Source: Lophium mytilinum (Eukaryota; Ascomycota; Dothideomycetes; Mytilinidiales; Mytilinidiaceae). From it: 64,000 bases of DNA. The DNA is taken from NCBI GenBank assembly GCA_010093605.1, contig MU004183.1:1-64000 (forward strand). The letters are read 5' to 3'. The translations under genes and the position numbers were made by a program. Position 1 is the stretch's first letter. Each line of letters opens with the position of its first letter. The notes below the pieces were generated by a model. That model was not told where the DNA came from. It was given only the letters and a program-made list of their open reading frames with translations, and ran no database searches. Below are positions 45,947 to 56,774 of this stretch, one piece after another.

Positions 45947-46584
45947 TCAGGTGCACTCAGCAGTGACTCCAATGATGCGGTTCGCGATGCAGTCGACGCC
46001 GGCGAGGAGGTAGTCGCAGAGGCTGTTGTAGGGGACACCGGTGTGGGCACTAAGCAGCAGTTAGTCTCAGTACCAAATGGGCTTGAAAAGAAAAAGTTCT
46101 TACACGCAAAGCAAGTTGAGCAGGCACCTATATCCCTGCGCCTGGGCAAGCGGGGTCTTCGCATCAACGAAGTCGCGGATCGATTGAAGCGAGTCCTGGC
46201 AGATGCCGTTGCCGCCGTGAGGATCTTGTTGAGCGTTTCTAAATGTGCGGTCAATTTCCAAGGCTTCAAAGGGCTATACGTGGGGGAGAGAGGAGCTTAC
46301 ACGCAAAGGTTGTCGGCAACAATGTCAAGATCATTGACAGATTCGTGCCCGACCAGGGTGTTCAGGGCGGGTGTGATAATGGTGCCAAGGTGGTCTGCGA
46401 GCGGGAAGGCGAAGGAGAGTGGCTCGCCGGGCGTTAGGGACTTGGAAAGCTTGCAGGTAAGATCTGTGAAGATCTGTGGTGGGTTGCTTGCGTCGTATGT
46501 GAGGTCGCGGCGCTGGGCTGGAGAGGAGGGAGCCGCGAGGGCAACGGAGGAGAAGGCGAGCAAGGAGGCGGTGGAGAAACGCAT
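45947..46584 (-). CDS. Small secreted Cys-rich protein, candidate effector
   Basis: Three exons, 46584-46301, 46238-46104 and 46049-45947, give 173 aa. The introns (62 and 54 nt) both split a Val codon in the same way (C-GT|), and both donors are GTAAG-type. The N-terminus MRFSTASLLAFSSVALAAP is a clear signal peptide, followed by a possible Kex2-like site (QRR, ~26). The mature part has eight cysteines, in 'LTCK', 'DNLC', 'GIC', 'YRC', 'LLC', 'SLC', 'VDC' and 'AEC' at the end, an even number that fits four disulfides. The spacing does not match hydrophobins (no CC pairs) or CFEM. The function is unknown; small secreted Cys-rich proteins of this kind are often effectors or surface proteins. 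The phase logic and in-frame exons make the model good, but no family is recognised. Confidence 0.75.
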
Positions 46585-47884
46585 CTTGATAGGCTATGGG
46601 GAGGAGGGGGACTGAGGGGATTGATTGGTTTGTGAGGAGGTAAGGGTACTGTAGTGATGAGGTGTTGAGAGGGAGTAATGGGATTTTGATGTTGATTTGA
46701 GAGAGCTGATCTCTTCTCCCTTTATACGGCACAGTTCACATGGGACTTCTAAGATCCACCTGCGCGCTGCATGCAATCGTCATTCTAATTAACGTTTTGA
46801 TTAAGCTACCGAGCAAACAGCGGCCCGGGAGAGATCCGCGGCGAGGACCTTGGAAATGGTCCTGACTCCAGGATGCCGGGAAAAGGATCGTCATGATTGA
46901 CGTGAGGTGCGCAAGGATTCCGATTGGCTTTGTGGGGTCGACGACTCGACGTGTCTTCATGAGGAAGGAAACAGTGGGCCGGGATGTGGATTTAGGAGGC
47001 CCATCAGTCGTGTCCGAGAATCCTTCGGAGCTCCGTTTCTTGGATGAGGCAGAGGAGCGGGTATGAGCATGAAGATCTTGTCTGAACTAAAGTCGTCGGT
47101 GTGCACAGGCTTGGACGAATCGAGAACTAGCAAGGTACCAGCCCTGGAGACTCTCGCCAAGTTAGACTTTAGAGATTGACTAGTGGCGTCACGGAGGCTG
47201 CGGCTGGCGGGGTCCCATAGGGTCGCCAGCTGGGACAAGGTGGCGTGGCGCGGGTACATCCAAATCCGGTCCAGCAGGGTCTAACGTGGAAGGGCAGGCC
47301 TTGCTCGGATCCTCAACTGTGGGTTTCAGGAGTCCACAAGTCACGGAGCGGAAGGTGGCATAGGGACAGTAAAGAGTCGTACCCGGTGGTATCCATGAAT
47401 CGAGTCGGCCCGGCCTTGTGAATGGGTAACGCCTGTGTGGAAGTCTCCGACCGCTCAAGCCCTCGGAGACGCTCTCTCTCTCATATTACGCTGCAGTTCA
47501 GTTGATTGACGCTGCATATGGAGGTAGCAGAGATAGAGGTAGGCTCGGGACGGGACCTAAAAGGGGAAAATCAAGCTCCCGCAGCGGGCGTCGAGCTAGT
47601 GCCGTCGCTCGCTAAGACTAAGCTCCCGCTAACCAGGCTGGGCATGACGGCTGAGTCCGAGTCCCGCAGATGACGTACGGTATGATGATGTGGCAGCCGT
47701 CGTCCCACCTTGACTAGCGCTGTGGCGCCCACGCCCAGGAGAAGACACTGAAAGAGTCCAGCGACAGGCGCCACAGCTGCATGCAACCTTAAGCATAAAC
47801 AATCCTCGGGTCCAGGGTCTAGTGCCATGAGCAAATCGTTCGAAGTCCCGAAGCGGTAGAGCCGATAGTGGTTGTATTTTCAAT

Positions 47885-47941
47885 GTTACTTTGTTTTATG
47901 TGCTCAATGCTTTGTTTCATGTGCTCAATGCTTTGTTTCCA
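47885..47941 (+). repeat. 21-bp tandem repeat, about 2.5 units
   Basis: TTTGTTTYATGTGCTCAATGC occurs twice in a row, then a partial third copy. The difference between units is a single C/T. Confidence 0.8.
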
Positions 47942-48145
47942 GACGCTACTGATAGTAGCCAGGGAAGTCCATTAGTATTATATATCAAATAATGCACCTT
48001 TATCCCTAATATCCATAACAATGTATAAACGAGCAGATCCACTTTTAGCTGGTTAGAACATATAAAAGTACTAATGATGTTTTAAAATTAAATGCATGAG
48101 TAACATTCAAAGATAAAATTCAGAGTTCCGCTCAGCCAATTGAGC

Positions 48146-48212
48146 TTCTTGAGCTTTCTTTTATATTTAAACATTGAGCTTATTGAGCTTTTTTTATTTA
48201 AACATAGAGTTT
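48146..48212 (+). repeat. Imperfect ~33-bp duplication
   Basis: TTGAGCTT(A)TTGAGCTTT followed by T-rich sequence and ATTTAAACAT occurs twice in a row. It is AT-rich, with no coding signal. Confidence 0.6.
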
Positions 48213-49138
48213 ATAATAATAACAATGCGAATGAGAAGAAAACTTTACATTAGGCTAGAGATTCTTTGCCGTTTCATGACCTTCTCTCCAATGCATCTCT
48301 CTATTTGGGGATACGGTAGGGTGGCAGGCGCTCGTGTCCACCGTTCGAGTCGCAAGCACGAGGTTAAAGTCTCCTCTGCGGTGCCGTCTAGTTCAAAGAA
48401 GTTCATGGCAAGTAAAGTCGTTCAACATTAAAATGGAGCGGAGGTGGTGATCGTGCAGGGCACAAAACATGCGCGGGGAAGACGGTTTTATATCGCACGT
48501 AGATGGGATTATTCGCAATCGATCTTCGCTATGGCGTATCTGTTCGTTTCACCCCAATCGTTACATTCGCGCCTCATGTCACATACTTCGCTTTCCTAGC
48601 CTCGTATGAACATATCCCACCTCCAGCTTCGTACGACCCGTATTATGGCATGGATCTGACGGCCTTTTGATAGCTTGAAAGGGCGGCTCCTTTCGACTTC
48701 CGAGGAGTGTCTGCTAATATGTGTAAAGTCTCGCCATGAACAGAGTCAAATGCTGCCTCCTCAAACACCTACATGCTACACAAACATTCGTAGACTATTC
48801 AAGCTCAGTATCGACACAAGGCTGCTAAACGTGGACGGGTCATGTGACCTGAACCACCTTCTCGCAAATCAACTTCAGAAAAACACTACCATAAACTAGA
48901 ATCTCAATGCCGAGGCAGAATTGGCCCTTTTCTAAACTCAAAATACCATCCGTAGGTTCATCTTAGAATACCCTCATTGGATAGGGGAGCTGGGAGATGC
49001 TCCATGACGGGCTTCGCCTCGGCGACAGGGATTCGCGTCATCTCCAACTTGAGCCTCTCTGCCTGTCCTGCCATCCCTTTACGTCCCGCACTTCGTCAAA
49101 CACCCCTCGAGCCCCAACGGCCGCTATCAGCATTCTCC

Positions 49139-49714
49139 ATGGCTCACATCGGGTCATCTGCGGCAAGGCGCAAACACGTAATGGAACCGCCAGCGGACTA
49201 CTGCTTCATCTTGGGCCTACCTGACGAGCTTTTGACGCCAATCTTGGAACACACCTTAAGTAGCCCTCCACAGGGCTATGAGGACAAACAACAAGATCAT
49301 GTATTTGCAGGCTTCCCCTTTGGAGGCACTAGATACGACACTTCATGGCCATCGCACGCGTTGAAAGAACTTTCAAGCCAGCTACTAACATGCAGGCGTA
49401 TCCACCCAATCACAAAGGCCCTACTCTATCGCACCATCGCCCTGGACATCCTAGACTGATTCGAGCAACGTGATCTCAACTTGGTTGGGATACCTGAGCC
49501 ATCTACTTGCCTTGAGGCGCCTGCTTCTAGTACAGCGTGGTTCCTCCAATGCTCCTTTCGGGAGAAACCATCCCTTGCTTCCCTTTGCAGGACGGTTTGT
49601 ATGAGTCATCTAGACCGTCCACCACCGAGAGAGCACCCTGTTGCAATTGAGCTCTTGATTCAATTGACCAATGCAAAAAAACTGTATTTATTTCGCGCTT
49701 GTCGTGGTAGGTAA
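49139..49714 (+). pseudogene. Truncated F-box-like gene
   Basis: A frame from ATG 49139 (MAHIGSSAARRKH) runs through one in-frame TGA at 49457-49459 and on to 49714. It is homologous to the intact gene on the opposite strand at 50016-51122. 'DYCFILGLPDELLTPILEHT' aligns with 'VDFILRLPDELLEEILILST'; 'LLTCRRIHPITKALLYRTI' with 'LLVCKRISRIVHPLLYEVI'; and 'EKPSLASLCRTV...LTNAKKLYLF' with 'GNPKLALLCKHV...LTNPKKAVLI'. The match stops after about 190 codons; the remaining ~170 residues of the family are missing. The TGA could derive from CGA by transition. A GTAAGC just before the end (49711) could be a splice donor, but no later exon is evident. Confidence 0.7.
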
Positions 49715-50015
49715 GCGAAGCTAAAGGACAGATATTTAGTCACGTGCTACATCAATTGATACATCAAGACTATTGGTATCCTGTGTCAGCTTGATCTATC
49801 TCGGGCATTATAATCGAGGTCTAAAATGAATTGTATCAGTCTGAAAAGCCAAGCTGCTGCTAAAGCCGCAATGATCACATGACCTTTCCAGCGTGCGGCC
49901 CAAAAATGGTAATCATCCCTCAAGACTCTGGGTCAAGTTGCAATAGCGCCAAGGCTATAAGTCTATCTACTGCTGACACGCAATTTTGCGTTTGAGCAGC
50001 CCAATGAGTTCCTGA
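49715..50015. other. Short intergenic, about 0.3 kb
   Basis: Between the two convergent F-box-like loci. Nothing recognised. Confidence 0.5.
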
Positions 50016-51122
50016 TCATATACACCACTCCCAAGTCGCCGCCTCCCTGCTACTCCAAGTCGTGCCCTTCCACCCAGTCAGCGAGCGTCCACCTGTACTC
50101 TGTAGCATTGGAGGCAGAACAACATGCCCAGGTCCATCAGCCGTCGCGCGAGGAGCCACACGAAGCTTCTCGAGAACCGGAAACCAGCTGAAGTCTAAGT
50201 TCATCGCCTCAGCGTCTGGAAGATTGAACAAAACACAGAGGCTCCTCAAAGATGCGCGTTGCGGCTCGAGGATCCTCCGAAAGATTTCCATATCAACATG
50301 CGCTTGGGATTTTCTCCACACATGGACATCGTCGTGGCACTCGAAATGCTCGAGAGCTGTGGGCCAGGCGAGAAGATCGGCGTAGACAGCGAAATCTGCG
50401 TCATGCGACCCTGGCACTAGCTCTAGTGTGGTGATTGGAGAAGTGCCTCGCTTCTTTCGAAGTACCTGGCGATCGTCATCGCTTAGTGATGTGCTTCCTC
50501 GAGGGGCATTCGCTCGGCCGAATATTCTCAACGTACGAAGATGCGGGAGATCTGCTGAAAACAAGCCACTCAGATTGGGCGTGTGCAGCACAAGCTCGGA
50601 CACTGCGGACCTATTCAGTGATTCGCGCCACATCGCCTGCATCACCCATGTATCGGGCTTTGGTATCGTGTGGGCAATAAGAACAGCCTTTTTCGGGTTC
50701 GTAAGTTCGAGGAAGTTGATACAATCGCGAAGATCTCGTAGGTCTGGGGTAACTGGAAGATGGATTTCCACATGCTTGCAGAGTAGGGCAAGTTTTGGAT
50801 TGCCTCGTAAGGAGCGGTAGAAACACTCCATCGCTTTGCTCCGTGGGATGAGATAAAACTCGTTATACCCGAAGCAGATGACCTCATATAGCAATGGGTG
50901 TACAATCCTGCTAATGCGCTTGCAAACCAGTAGGAGGTTCAGCCATGCTTGGTATCGAGGGAAGAAGAAGTGGCTGCCCCGTCTCGGAGTGCTTAAGATG
51001 AGGATCTCTTCGAGGAGTTCGTCGGGAAGGCGTAGTATGAAGTCTACTCCCTCCGGGATACTGCGTATCTTACTTTTACTCCACTTCGCCATTGCGGCGT
51101 AGTATCGCTTCGATTTTCCCAT
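50016..51122 (-). CDS. F-box-like protein
   Basis: A single exon of 368 aa with ATG at 51122 (MGKSKRYYAAM). Residues ~27-75 form an F-box-like motif: 'FILRLPDELLEEILILS', a variable loop, then 'LNLLLVCKRISRIVHPLLYEVI', matching the LP-x-E(L/I)-x2-I(L/F) ... L-x3-C(K/R)-x-L/I pattern. The rest has leucine-spaced segments ('LSGLFSADLPHLRTLRIF', 'ASLRSLCVLF', 'FPVLEKLRV') like the degenerate leucine-rich repeats of fungal F-box proteins. Such proteins bind Skp1 through the F-box and bring targets to an SCF ubiquitin ligase; the target is unknown. It has a decayed paralog pointing toward it from 49139. No damage is seen. Confidence 0.7.
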   Translation of the reverse strand: MGKSKRYYAAMAKWSKSKIRSIPEGVDFILRLPDELLEEILILSTPRRGSHFFFPRYQAWLNLLLVCKRISRIVHPLLYEVICFGYNEFYLIPRSKAMECFYRSLRGNPKLALLCKHVEIHLPVTPDLRDLRDCINFLELTNPKKAVLIAHTIPKPDTWVMQAMWRESLNRSAVSELVLHTPNLSGLFSADLPHLRTLRIFGRANAPRGSTSLSDDDRQVLRKKRGTSPITTLELVPGSHDADFAVYADLLAWPTALEHFECHDDVHVWRKSQAHVDMEIFRRILEPQRASLRSLCVLFNLPDAEAMNLDFSWFPVLEKLRVAPRATADGPGHVVLPPMLQSTGGRSLTGWKGTTWSSREAATWEWCI

Positions 51123-51914
51123 TGCGTGCTGGAGCTGCAGTCAAGCCGATGCCTAAACAAACGCGGAATGAAGACTTGCCCGATCGCGTGATCTCTAACT
51201 TTTCCATATAAGACTTGGGCCTCGGGTGTTCGTTCACATTCATGCCTTAGGAAACAGGAAAGTCTTGGAGAAGATAGAGAGGGGACGTTGCAAAAAGGTT
51301 GGCGATCATCCATGGCATCTCAGACCCACCAGCGCCGGTCAGCTATTTATATCTAAGCGAGGCCAAGGAAGCATGGATAGTGACCTCCACCCATGCTCCT
51401 TATTGATACCTTGAATGTTACATTACTGGACACACAACTCCATATCTCACGTTGTAGAACAGTTTATTGTCCGTCCTTGCGGTGCTCGCGAAGTTCGATC
51501 ACATACCCTACTATGTTCAGTGATTCAGGGATTATTCTAATCTTTCTTCTCACTGGCACAAGATTACCGGGATTTTATAGGACTCTTGTTTGTTTTAACA
51601 ATTAATGCAAATACGTCGGCCTAGTTTTGCGCCATACGTATCCTTGCGCCTGACTTAGACCTCCAATATTCGTTCAAGACATATAAAATCGTGCGCCAAA
51701 ACATGAGAAGCATGGACAAGCAAAAAGAATAAAGAGTTGGCTTTACACCTTGAAAGAGTGCAAGATAAGAAAGGAAAGAAAAGGAGACAAGCAGTCTGGT
51801 CCCATCGATAGAACAGATGCTGCTGCGCTTCCCAGGAAATGTTGCGTCTCGGATGTATCAATATCAATGCACCAACCGCCCCGCGATTCTGCCCATTCAG
51901 AGTTTCAGTAGCAA
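51123..51914. other. Intergenic, 0.8 kb
   Basis: It holds the promoter side of the F-box gene and the 3' side of the next minus-strand gene. No gene was recognised. Confidence 0.5.
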
Positions 51915-53264
51915 CTACAGCTCCTCCTCGTCAGATTCATCGCCAGTGTCTTCTGACTGGGAGTCCTCCTCGGCCTCATCGTCTCTGTCCTCAGACTCAA
52001 GATAGCTCATCCCTTCCCAGGCGCCGTCCGCCCTCAAAGTGCCCACGGTAGGGAAGATGGCCATCAAATCGTAAATATTGAGAAATTTCCTCAAGGAGTC
52101 GCACTGCTCGCATTCTGGACCCTTCTTTGTGCAATCCACGGTAGAATGAGAGCATCCAGGGTAGAAGAAGGCCCTGCAAGGCTCACCTTCCGAAATGAAC
52201 TCTGCCCACTCATCTTGAGTAGCTCGCAGGATGAGGTCTCTCTTGGGGGTGCGACCGGGACCTTCACTCAGAAACCGCCATTTTTTAGATACAACGGCAA
52301 CGATCTCCTTGTAGGACATCGCTCCATAGCCTGCCTCCACACCCTCCCAATCAAAGTCGGCCAATTGATAGTCGTAGGGGACGCCATTTTCGTCGGTGTG
52401 TCTGTCGTCTTCGTCAAGAAGAGCGATGAGCTCATGCACCTCGTCAGTGCCCCAGCTTGGATCAATAAGGTTTGCAAGGCCTCGCCCGCGTGCATGTATC
52501 TCGGCCTTGAGACCGTTCACAGTTTTGTCGTTGTCCCACTTCATGAGAGCGTGAACCATAGCTCTCTTGGGTGGCTTTGGGTCGTTGAAAAGATGCGAGA
52601 TGCCCCGCTTTTGGAGCTCCGCTTTTAGCATGGTCGTATCCTTCTTTTGCATCCAGGAATTCTCTCCTTTTGGGCCCCCATTCCATGAAGGTAGAGCAAC
52701 GTTCCACTTCTTACGATTCTTGGTATGTTCGTAAGTCTTGGGAAGCTCTTGATTTTGTGAGGGTTTTCCACGGCGGGGTTTGTTCGATTGAATGGAAGAC
52801 TGGGAGGCTTGTGGGTTGTTGGCAGGAGCCTGTTTGCGGCTCTTAGGGACGGCAATCTTGCGCTGGGGTGCGTGGATCTCATATGCACCCTTCTCGAAGG
52901 CCTGCTCTAAGGTATCCATGAAGTCTTCTTCGTTGTTGGTTGAGTCTTCTTCTTCGTCGTCGTCGTCGTCGTCGTTGCTTTGGTTTTTGTTCGTACCAGC
53001 CCATGTACTAAGCATCGATCTCGGCTTCTTGGTAGGCCGATTCGCATCGATGGCCTGGAGTGGGATACGTCCATCCTCAGTGTCATCATATGGACGCTTC
53101 GTCCGCCTTGAGGGACTGATCGGCGCAGCGAATGGTTCCGGAGAGCGAGACTTTGATCGTTCCGTCCTCCTGCCCGTGTAGACTTTCACTTTCATCATGC
53201 GAGGGTGGCCAAGAGCATTTCGCTTATAAGCACCAAACGCTCGTTGTCCGATAACAATAGCCAT
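51915..53264 (-). CDS. Nuclear-type protein with SAP-like modules and acidic tracts
   Basis: I start at the ATG 53264 (MAIVIGQRAFGAYKRN), giving 449 aa; the frame is open upstream to 53504 but that part is low in protein-like character and lies in the likely promoter. There is a basic N-terminus with Arg/Lys/Ser-Pro segments (possible nuclear signals) and an Asp/Glu run at ~100-115. A helical region at ~215-285 has two SAP-like motifs ('MLKAELQKRGISHLF' and 'GLKAEIHARGRGLANLI'). A later Cys/His cluster lies at ~370-395 ('CRAFFYPGCSHSTVDC', 'CEQC'), which could bind a metal, and the C-terminus is very acidic. SAP motifs bind AT-rich DNA, so a chromatin role is plausible but not shown. The gene is divergent from the 53.9-kb gene, sharing a 640-bp intergenic region. 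Confidence 0.65.
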   Translation of the reverse strand: MAIVIGQRAFGAYKRNALGHPRMMKVKVYTGRRTERSKSRSPEPFAAPISPSRRTKRPYDDTEDGRIPLQAIDANRPTKKPRSMLSTWAGTNKNQSNDDDDDDEEEDSTNNEEDFMDTLEQAFEKGAYEIHAPQRKIAVPKSRKQAPANNPQASQSSIQSNKPRRGKPSQNQELPKTYEHTKNRKKWNVALPSWNGGPKGENSWMQKKDTTMLKAELQKRGISHLFNDPKPPKRAMVHALMKWDNDKTVNGLKAEIHARGRGLANLIDPSWGTDEVHELIALLDEDDRHTDENGVPYDYQLADFDWEGVEAGYGAMSYKEIVAVVSKKWRFLSEGPGRTPKRDLILRATQDEWAEFISEGEPCRAFFYPGCSHSTVDCTKKGPECEQCDSLRKFLNIYDLMAIFPTVGTLRADGAWEGMSYLESEDRDDEAEEDSQSEDTGDESDEEEL

Positions 53265-53904
53265 GTCTGCACAGTAGAGTATCACGTGGAAGATTGGTGA
53301 AAGGTCTGGATAGAAGCAGAAGACTTGGCGAGATGGAGACTGACGAGTTGCTAGGGTGTGGTTGCTGGCGTGTGGTGGTTGCCAGAGAAAGCTGAAGGGG
53401 AAATGAAATTGGTTGCTGGGAAGGGGGTTTAAATGCGGACTGCGAAGCAATTTTGGCATCCAGATCACGTCGCTCGCCTGTCTTCGCGCCTCCGCGCCTT
53501 TCACTCCGCACGGACCTTTCTCAGGGATCAGGGCGGTTTGCGGCTGTCCATGGAGGTTCCGCGCCTTTCGAGCCTCTTTCTACTAGATTTTTCCGGGCAC
53601 TCGCCCGCTTTCCAACCAATCAGAGGGCGATGAAAGCGTCGCGGTCGTCGCCTCGTCCTTTTGTTGACCGCTTCGATTTGGCGCCCGGTAAGGCGAGCCA
53701 GGAGGTTCCCGAAGCGATCACTGAATTCACTAATTAGGCACCACGAGCGCACTATTTCCCGCGCGTAAACTCTGTCAACCTCTCCTACACCACACCGACG
53801 CTCACGACACAGCACACATCACACTATCTAGGGCTTTCGCAACTGCACATTGCCACTCTAACTCTATATATCTCATCGACTTCTGAGATAGTTTCCCAAA
53901 CAAC
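53265..53904. promoter_or_regulatory. Shared divergent promoter region
   Basis: 640 bp between two divergently transcribed SAP-like genes. CT-rich tracts stand before both ATGs. No specific operator motif was recognised. Confidence 0.4.
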
Positions 53905-56038
53905 ATGCCATTGCAAGCCTCCCGTCACGCTGCTCTCCGCGACATCGTCAACCCCAAAACTACGACCCAGAGTGTCAGCAAGAACAACACTCGGAAAGGC
54001 GTCGCGAGGAAGATCCAGAAGAAGCGCCCTGTGGGTACGTAATACTAGTGCTGTACTATCTCTCGTTCATACTAACCGCATCATCTTAATAGACGACAGC
54101 GACTATGATCTCGATCCACAGACCCTCCCTTCTCGTCCCATGTCACGGGCGCAGTACGAAGAGCTTTCCTTGCCAAAGCTCGAACTCTTGTGCAAACGCG
54201 ACGAGGTTGATTTCTCTCGGCGCTGCCTTTTCACGGCGAAGCAAATCGTGGAGCTTCTTATCACATTAGATCAACGCGGCCTCGTGAGCGATAGGTCTTA
54301 CATGGACTCTGATGAGGACATCAGCGACGATGATATACCAACTCCGTCCAAGTCCACGGGCCTGCCCCAACACATTTTGGAAGCGCCTACAATGCCCGAT
54401 TCGGTGAAAGGAAACGAGAAGAAGCGAAAATGGGCTCCTGTACCAGATGAAGAAGATGAAGACCGCGTATTCAAGGGGCCTCGTCAGGGCGAGCAAGCTG
54501 TGGCGCCTCGTGCTCGATCTCGTCTTGTGCACGCTGTTACTCGTCCCGCCAGCATTCACTGCTCCAACCGCTACATCGAAAATAACCCCCCGGGCCCTCT
54601 GGATGCTTCCCCGTCCACAGCAGCACCAGGCCCGAAGCCATATCTTGCGTTGAGTTCATACGAGCTGGAGCGCGCGTTTAGGCAAAGAGCAATTCGCATC
54701 AACACCACTGAGGAGTTTTGGCTTTGTCTAATGGGTTTTATGGATGAGATACGCCCTGTCAACGGCGAGACCGACTCAAGAAATGTGCGTCGCATCCAAC
54801 GTCTCAAGGATGACTTCTTGGAGAGAGTGACACGGGCACGCTGCAAGGTGTTGATGGCACTACATAACAAGGATAAGGAGGACAAAAACTTTGAAGATGC
54901 CGAGTACGACGCTGTGAGTATATTACCCGTGAATATGCAGAGCATGGAACTGGATGCTGATACCCAAGTTTGGATGGTCAATGCCGCCAGACAGCTAGCG
55001 GAGCTAGTCACCATGAGCTTCGCATTAGGGGTAATCCCCATGATAGCACCCCGTCCTGAGACGAGGTTCAAAGACTCACCTCTTCCAAAGCCATCGCGTT
55101 TGGAAAGCGACCCCCTCGTCCAGCAATGGAAGCGGCAAGACCATGCTACCAAAGAAACGATTCAAAAGGAAAAGCTTCGCCAAGGGCAGCTGGTGAACTA
55201 TGGGCTCAAGAGAGAGCACTTTGAGGCACAGAAGAAAAGAGAACAGCCTAGAATTAAGAAGGAGGACGAATGCGAGACAAAAATGCAGCTGCAAGAGGAG
55301 CTTGAGCGGTCAAACCAGACAAAAACAGCGGAAGAACTGAATCGCGCTGAAGAGTTGAAGCGAGCGGTAAAGCTTGAACGGGACGAAGAAACAAAACGGG
55401 TAGAAGAGCTGGAGCGCGCAGAAAAAGTAAAGCTCCAGCAAGAGTCAGAGGCACAAGCGGCAGTTGATGTTATCACTGCAGATATTGCTACCACATCGCT
55501 AGCCCCTGGGGAGAAGGTTAAGCGGCAGCTAGCACAAGGGAAGTTGAAGGCGGAGAAGTTACGACTTCGCCTAGAAGAAGAGAAACATGTTACGGAGGAT
55601 AACATCAAGAAGGAAGAGGTAATTATAATTCATTCATACCATTGAAGAAGGCTAAAACGCTAATTGTACATCTAGATATGAATGGCTACTTCATGTCTCG
55701 TCAAAGAGGACGATGCGACGCAGCAAAGGTGTTGGGATATGAACAAGGACCTGGAGCCAGGATCTAAAGGCCACAAGACCTACCCCCTCAGTGGTAGCAG
55801 ATACTCTCCTGAGCGCGAAGAGCAACCTAGAAGGCTCGAAAAGCTTAGCAAGGCCGACCCACCGAGACGCGCTCCAGAATCAGACTCAAAGCACGGCCAT
55901 CGACCTCTTGCTGCTTCTCTAAACCCGCCGACTAAGCGCAAGCGAGTGGAATATGCGCCAAAGATGCCTACAGATGACTCACCACGCAAAAGGCCAGTGC
56001 GTGGGGTTTGTCGCGGAGGAGTTTTTGGCATCCGCTGA
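53905..56038 (+). CDS. SAP-like module and coiled-coil protein (family member A)
   Basis: Exons 53905-54034, 54093-55618 and 55709-56038 give 661 aa. Intron 1 (58 nt, GTACGT...AATAG) splits an Asp codon. Intron 2 (90 nt) joins 'KKEE' to 'DDATQQ' in phase 0; a nearer acceptor at 55675 is excluded by a stop. Residues ~65-100 hold a SAP-like helix pair ('LSLPKLELLCKRDEV', 'TAKQIVELLITLD'). Residues ~250-320 hold a conserved helical module ('SSYELERAFRQRA', 'EEFWLCLMGFMDEIRPVNGE') shared with the gene at 56775. From ~415 to 550 it is a long Glu/Lys/Arg coiled coil, and the C-terminal tail is basic. It looks nuclear or structural, with no enzyme motif. It is related to the gene at 58891 through the SAP-like pair and the N-terminal 'RKGVARKIQKKR' (there RRGVAIKKKR). 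Confidence 0.75.
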
Positions 56039-56774
56039 AAGATGTAGCCGGGTCTACATCGTCTTCCTATTGTACAGTTTTAAATATCAGCTCTACCTCC
56101 AATATACACATTGCAATCATATTCGCAAGTTCTGCTGTACCTTTTCATGCAAAATGACGTGATATGACCAATGACAAATGCTGAATACATGATTATAGTC
56201 GAGAAACGTCGGTGATTATGTGCAGTAAAGCGCTCACCCGTCCTCTTCATTCCAAAACCGTATAATGTCTTCATAAAAACTTCCCTGCGCTGGCTTGCAT
56301 TAACCTCTCGTGTAATACTAAGCAGGTTTCTTCCTATGCAGTAATAGCGGCCGAACGCAAGAGCGGTAAGGATTCCTTGAACAAGATATGAACATTTTCA
56401 AGAGTAATCCACCTACTCTGAGCAATACGCCTCTGCTGCAGATTACTGAGGAATCGTCTAACGCGGTCTGTAGGATGGGCTTCTTCACTACTTCGACACT
56501 AGCGCAAGAGTTGACAGCGTAGTGCACCTAAGAGAGGTTGCATTTGAATCTTCCCACGCTCGCCAATGTGTTCTGTTTTCTCACTTTGATGGCCGACGGT
56601 AAACCATTCGAGCAAACTCCGTATCGATTTCAGACAACCTATTTAAGTCTTTCAGGTTTTCAGCTTTTTATTCCACTAGCCGACATCTTTTGCTAAAAAC
56701 ACCACAACTCCACATCGTCCTGAGTACACCATCGAGCTGCCGTTTAGCCCCCTCAGACACAGAGCACCGCAACC
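56039..56774. other. Intergenic, 0.7 kb
   Basis: Nothing recognised apart from the expected 3' and 5' flanks of the neighbouring loci. Confidence 0.5.

Larger units (their letters stand above)
46585..49138. other. Intergenic, 2.55 kb, no gene recognised
   Basis: The first ~250 bp is probably the promoter of the secreted-protein gene (a CT/TC-rich minus-strand leader before the ATG). From 46.75 to 47.85 kb the DNA is GC-rich with short frames on the minus strand but no motif. From 47.9 kb it becomes AT-rich with small tandem repeats. I see no RNA gene. Confidence 0.4.

Noticed and set aside
45910-46269. 119-codon frame on the minus strand overlapping the secreted-protein gene
   Set aside because: It is an out-of-frame reading of exons 2 and 3; the spliced frame gives a coherent Cys-rich protein with matching phases.
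48335-48360. GTTCGAGTC resembling a tRNA B box
   Set aside because: No A box, acceptor stem or clover-leaf could be fitted around it.
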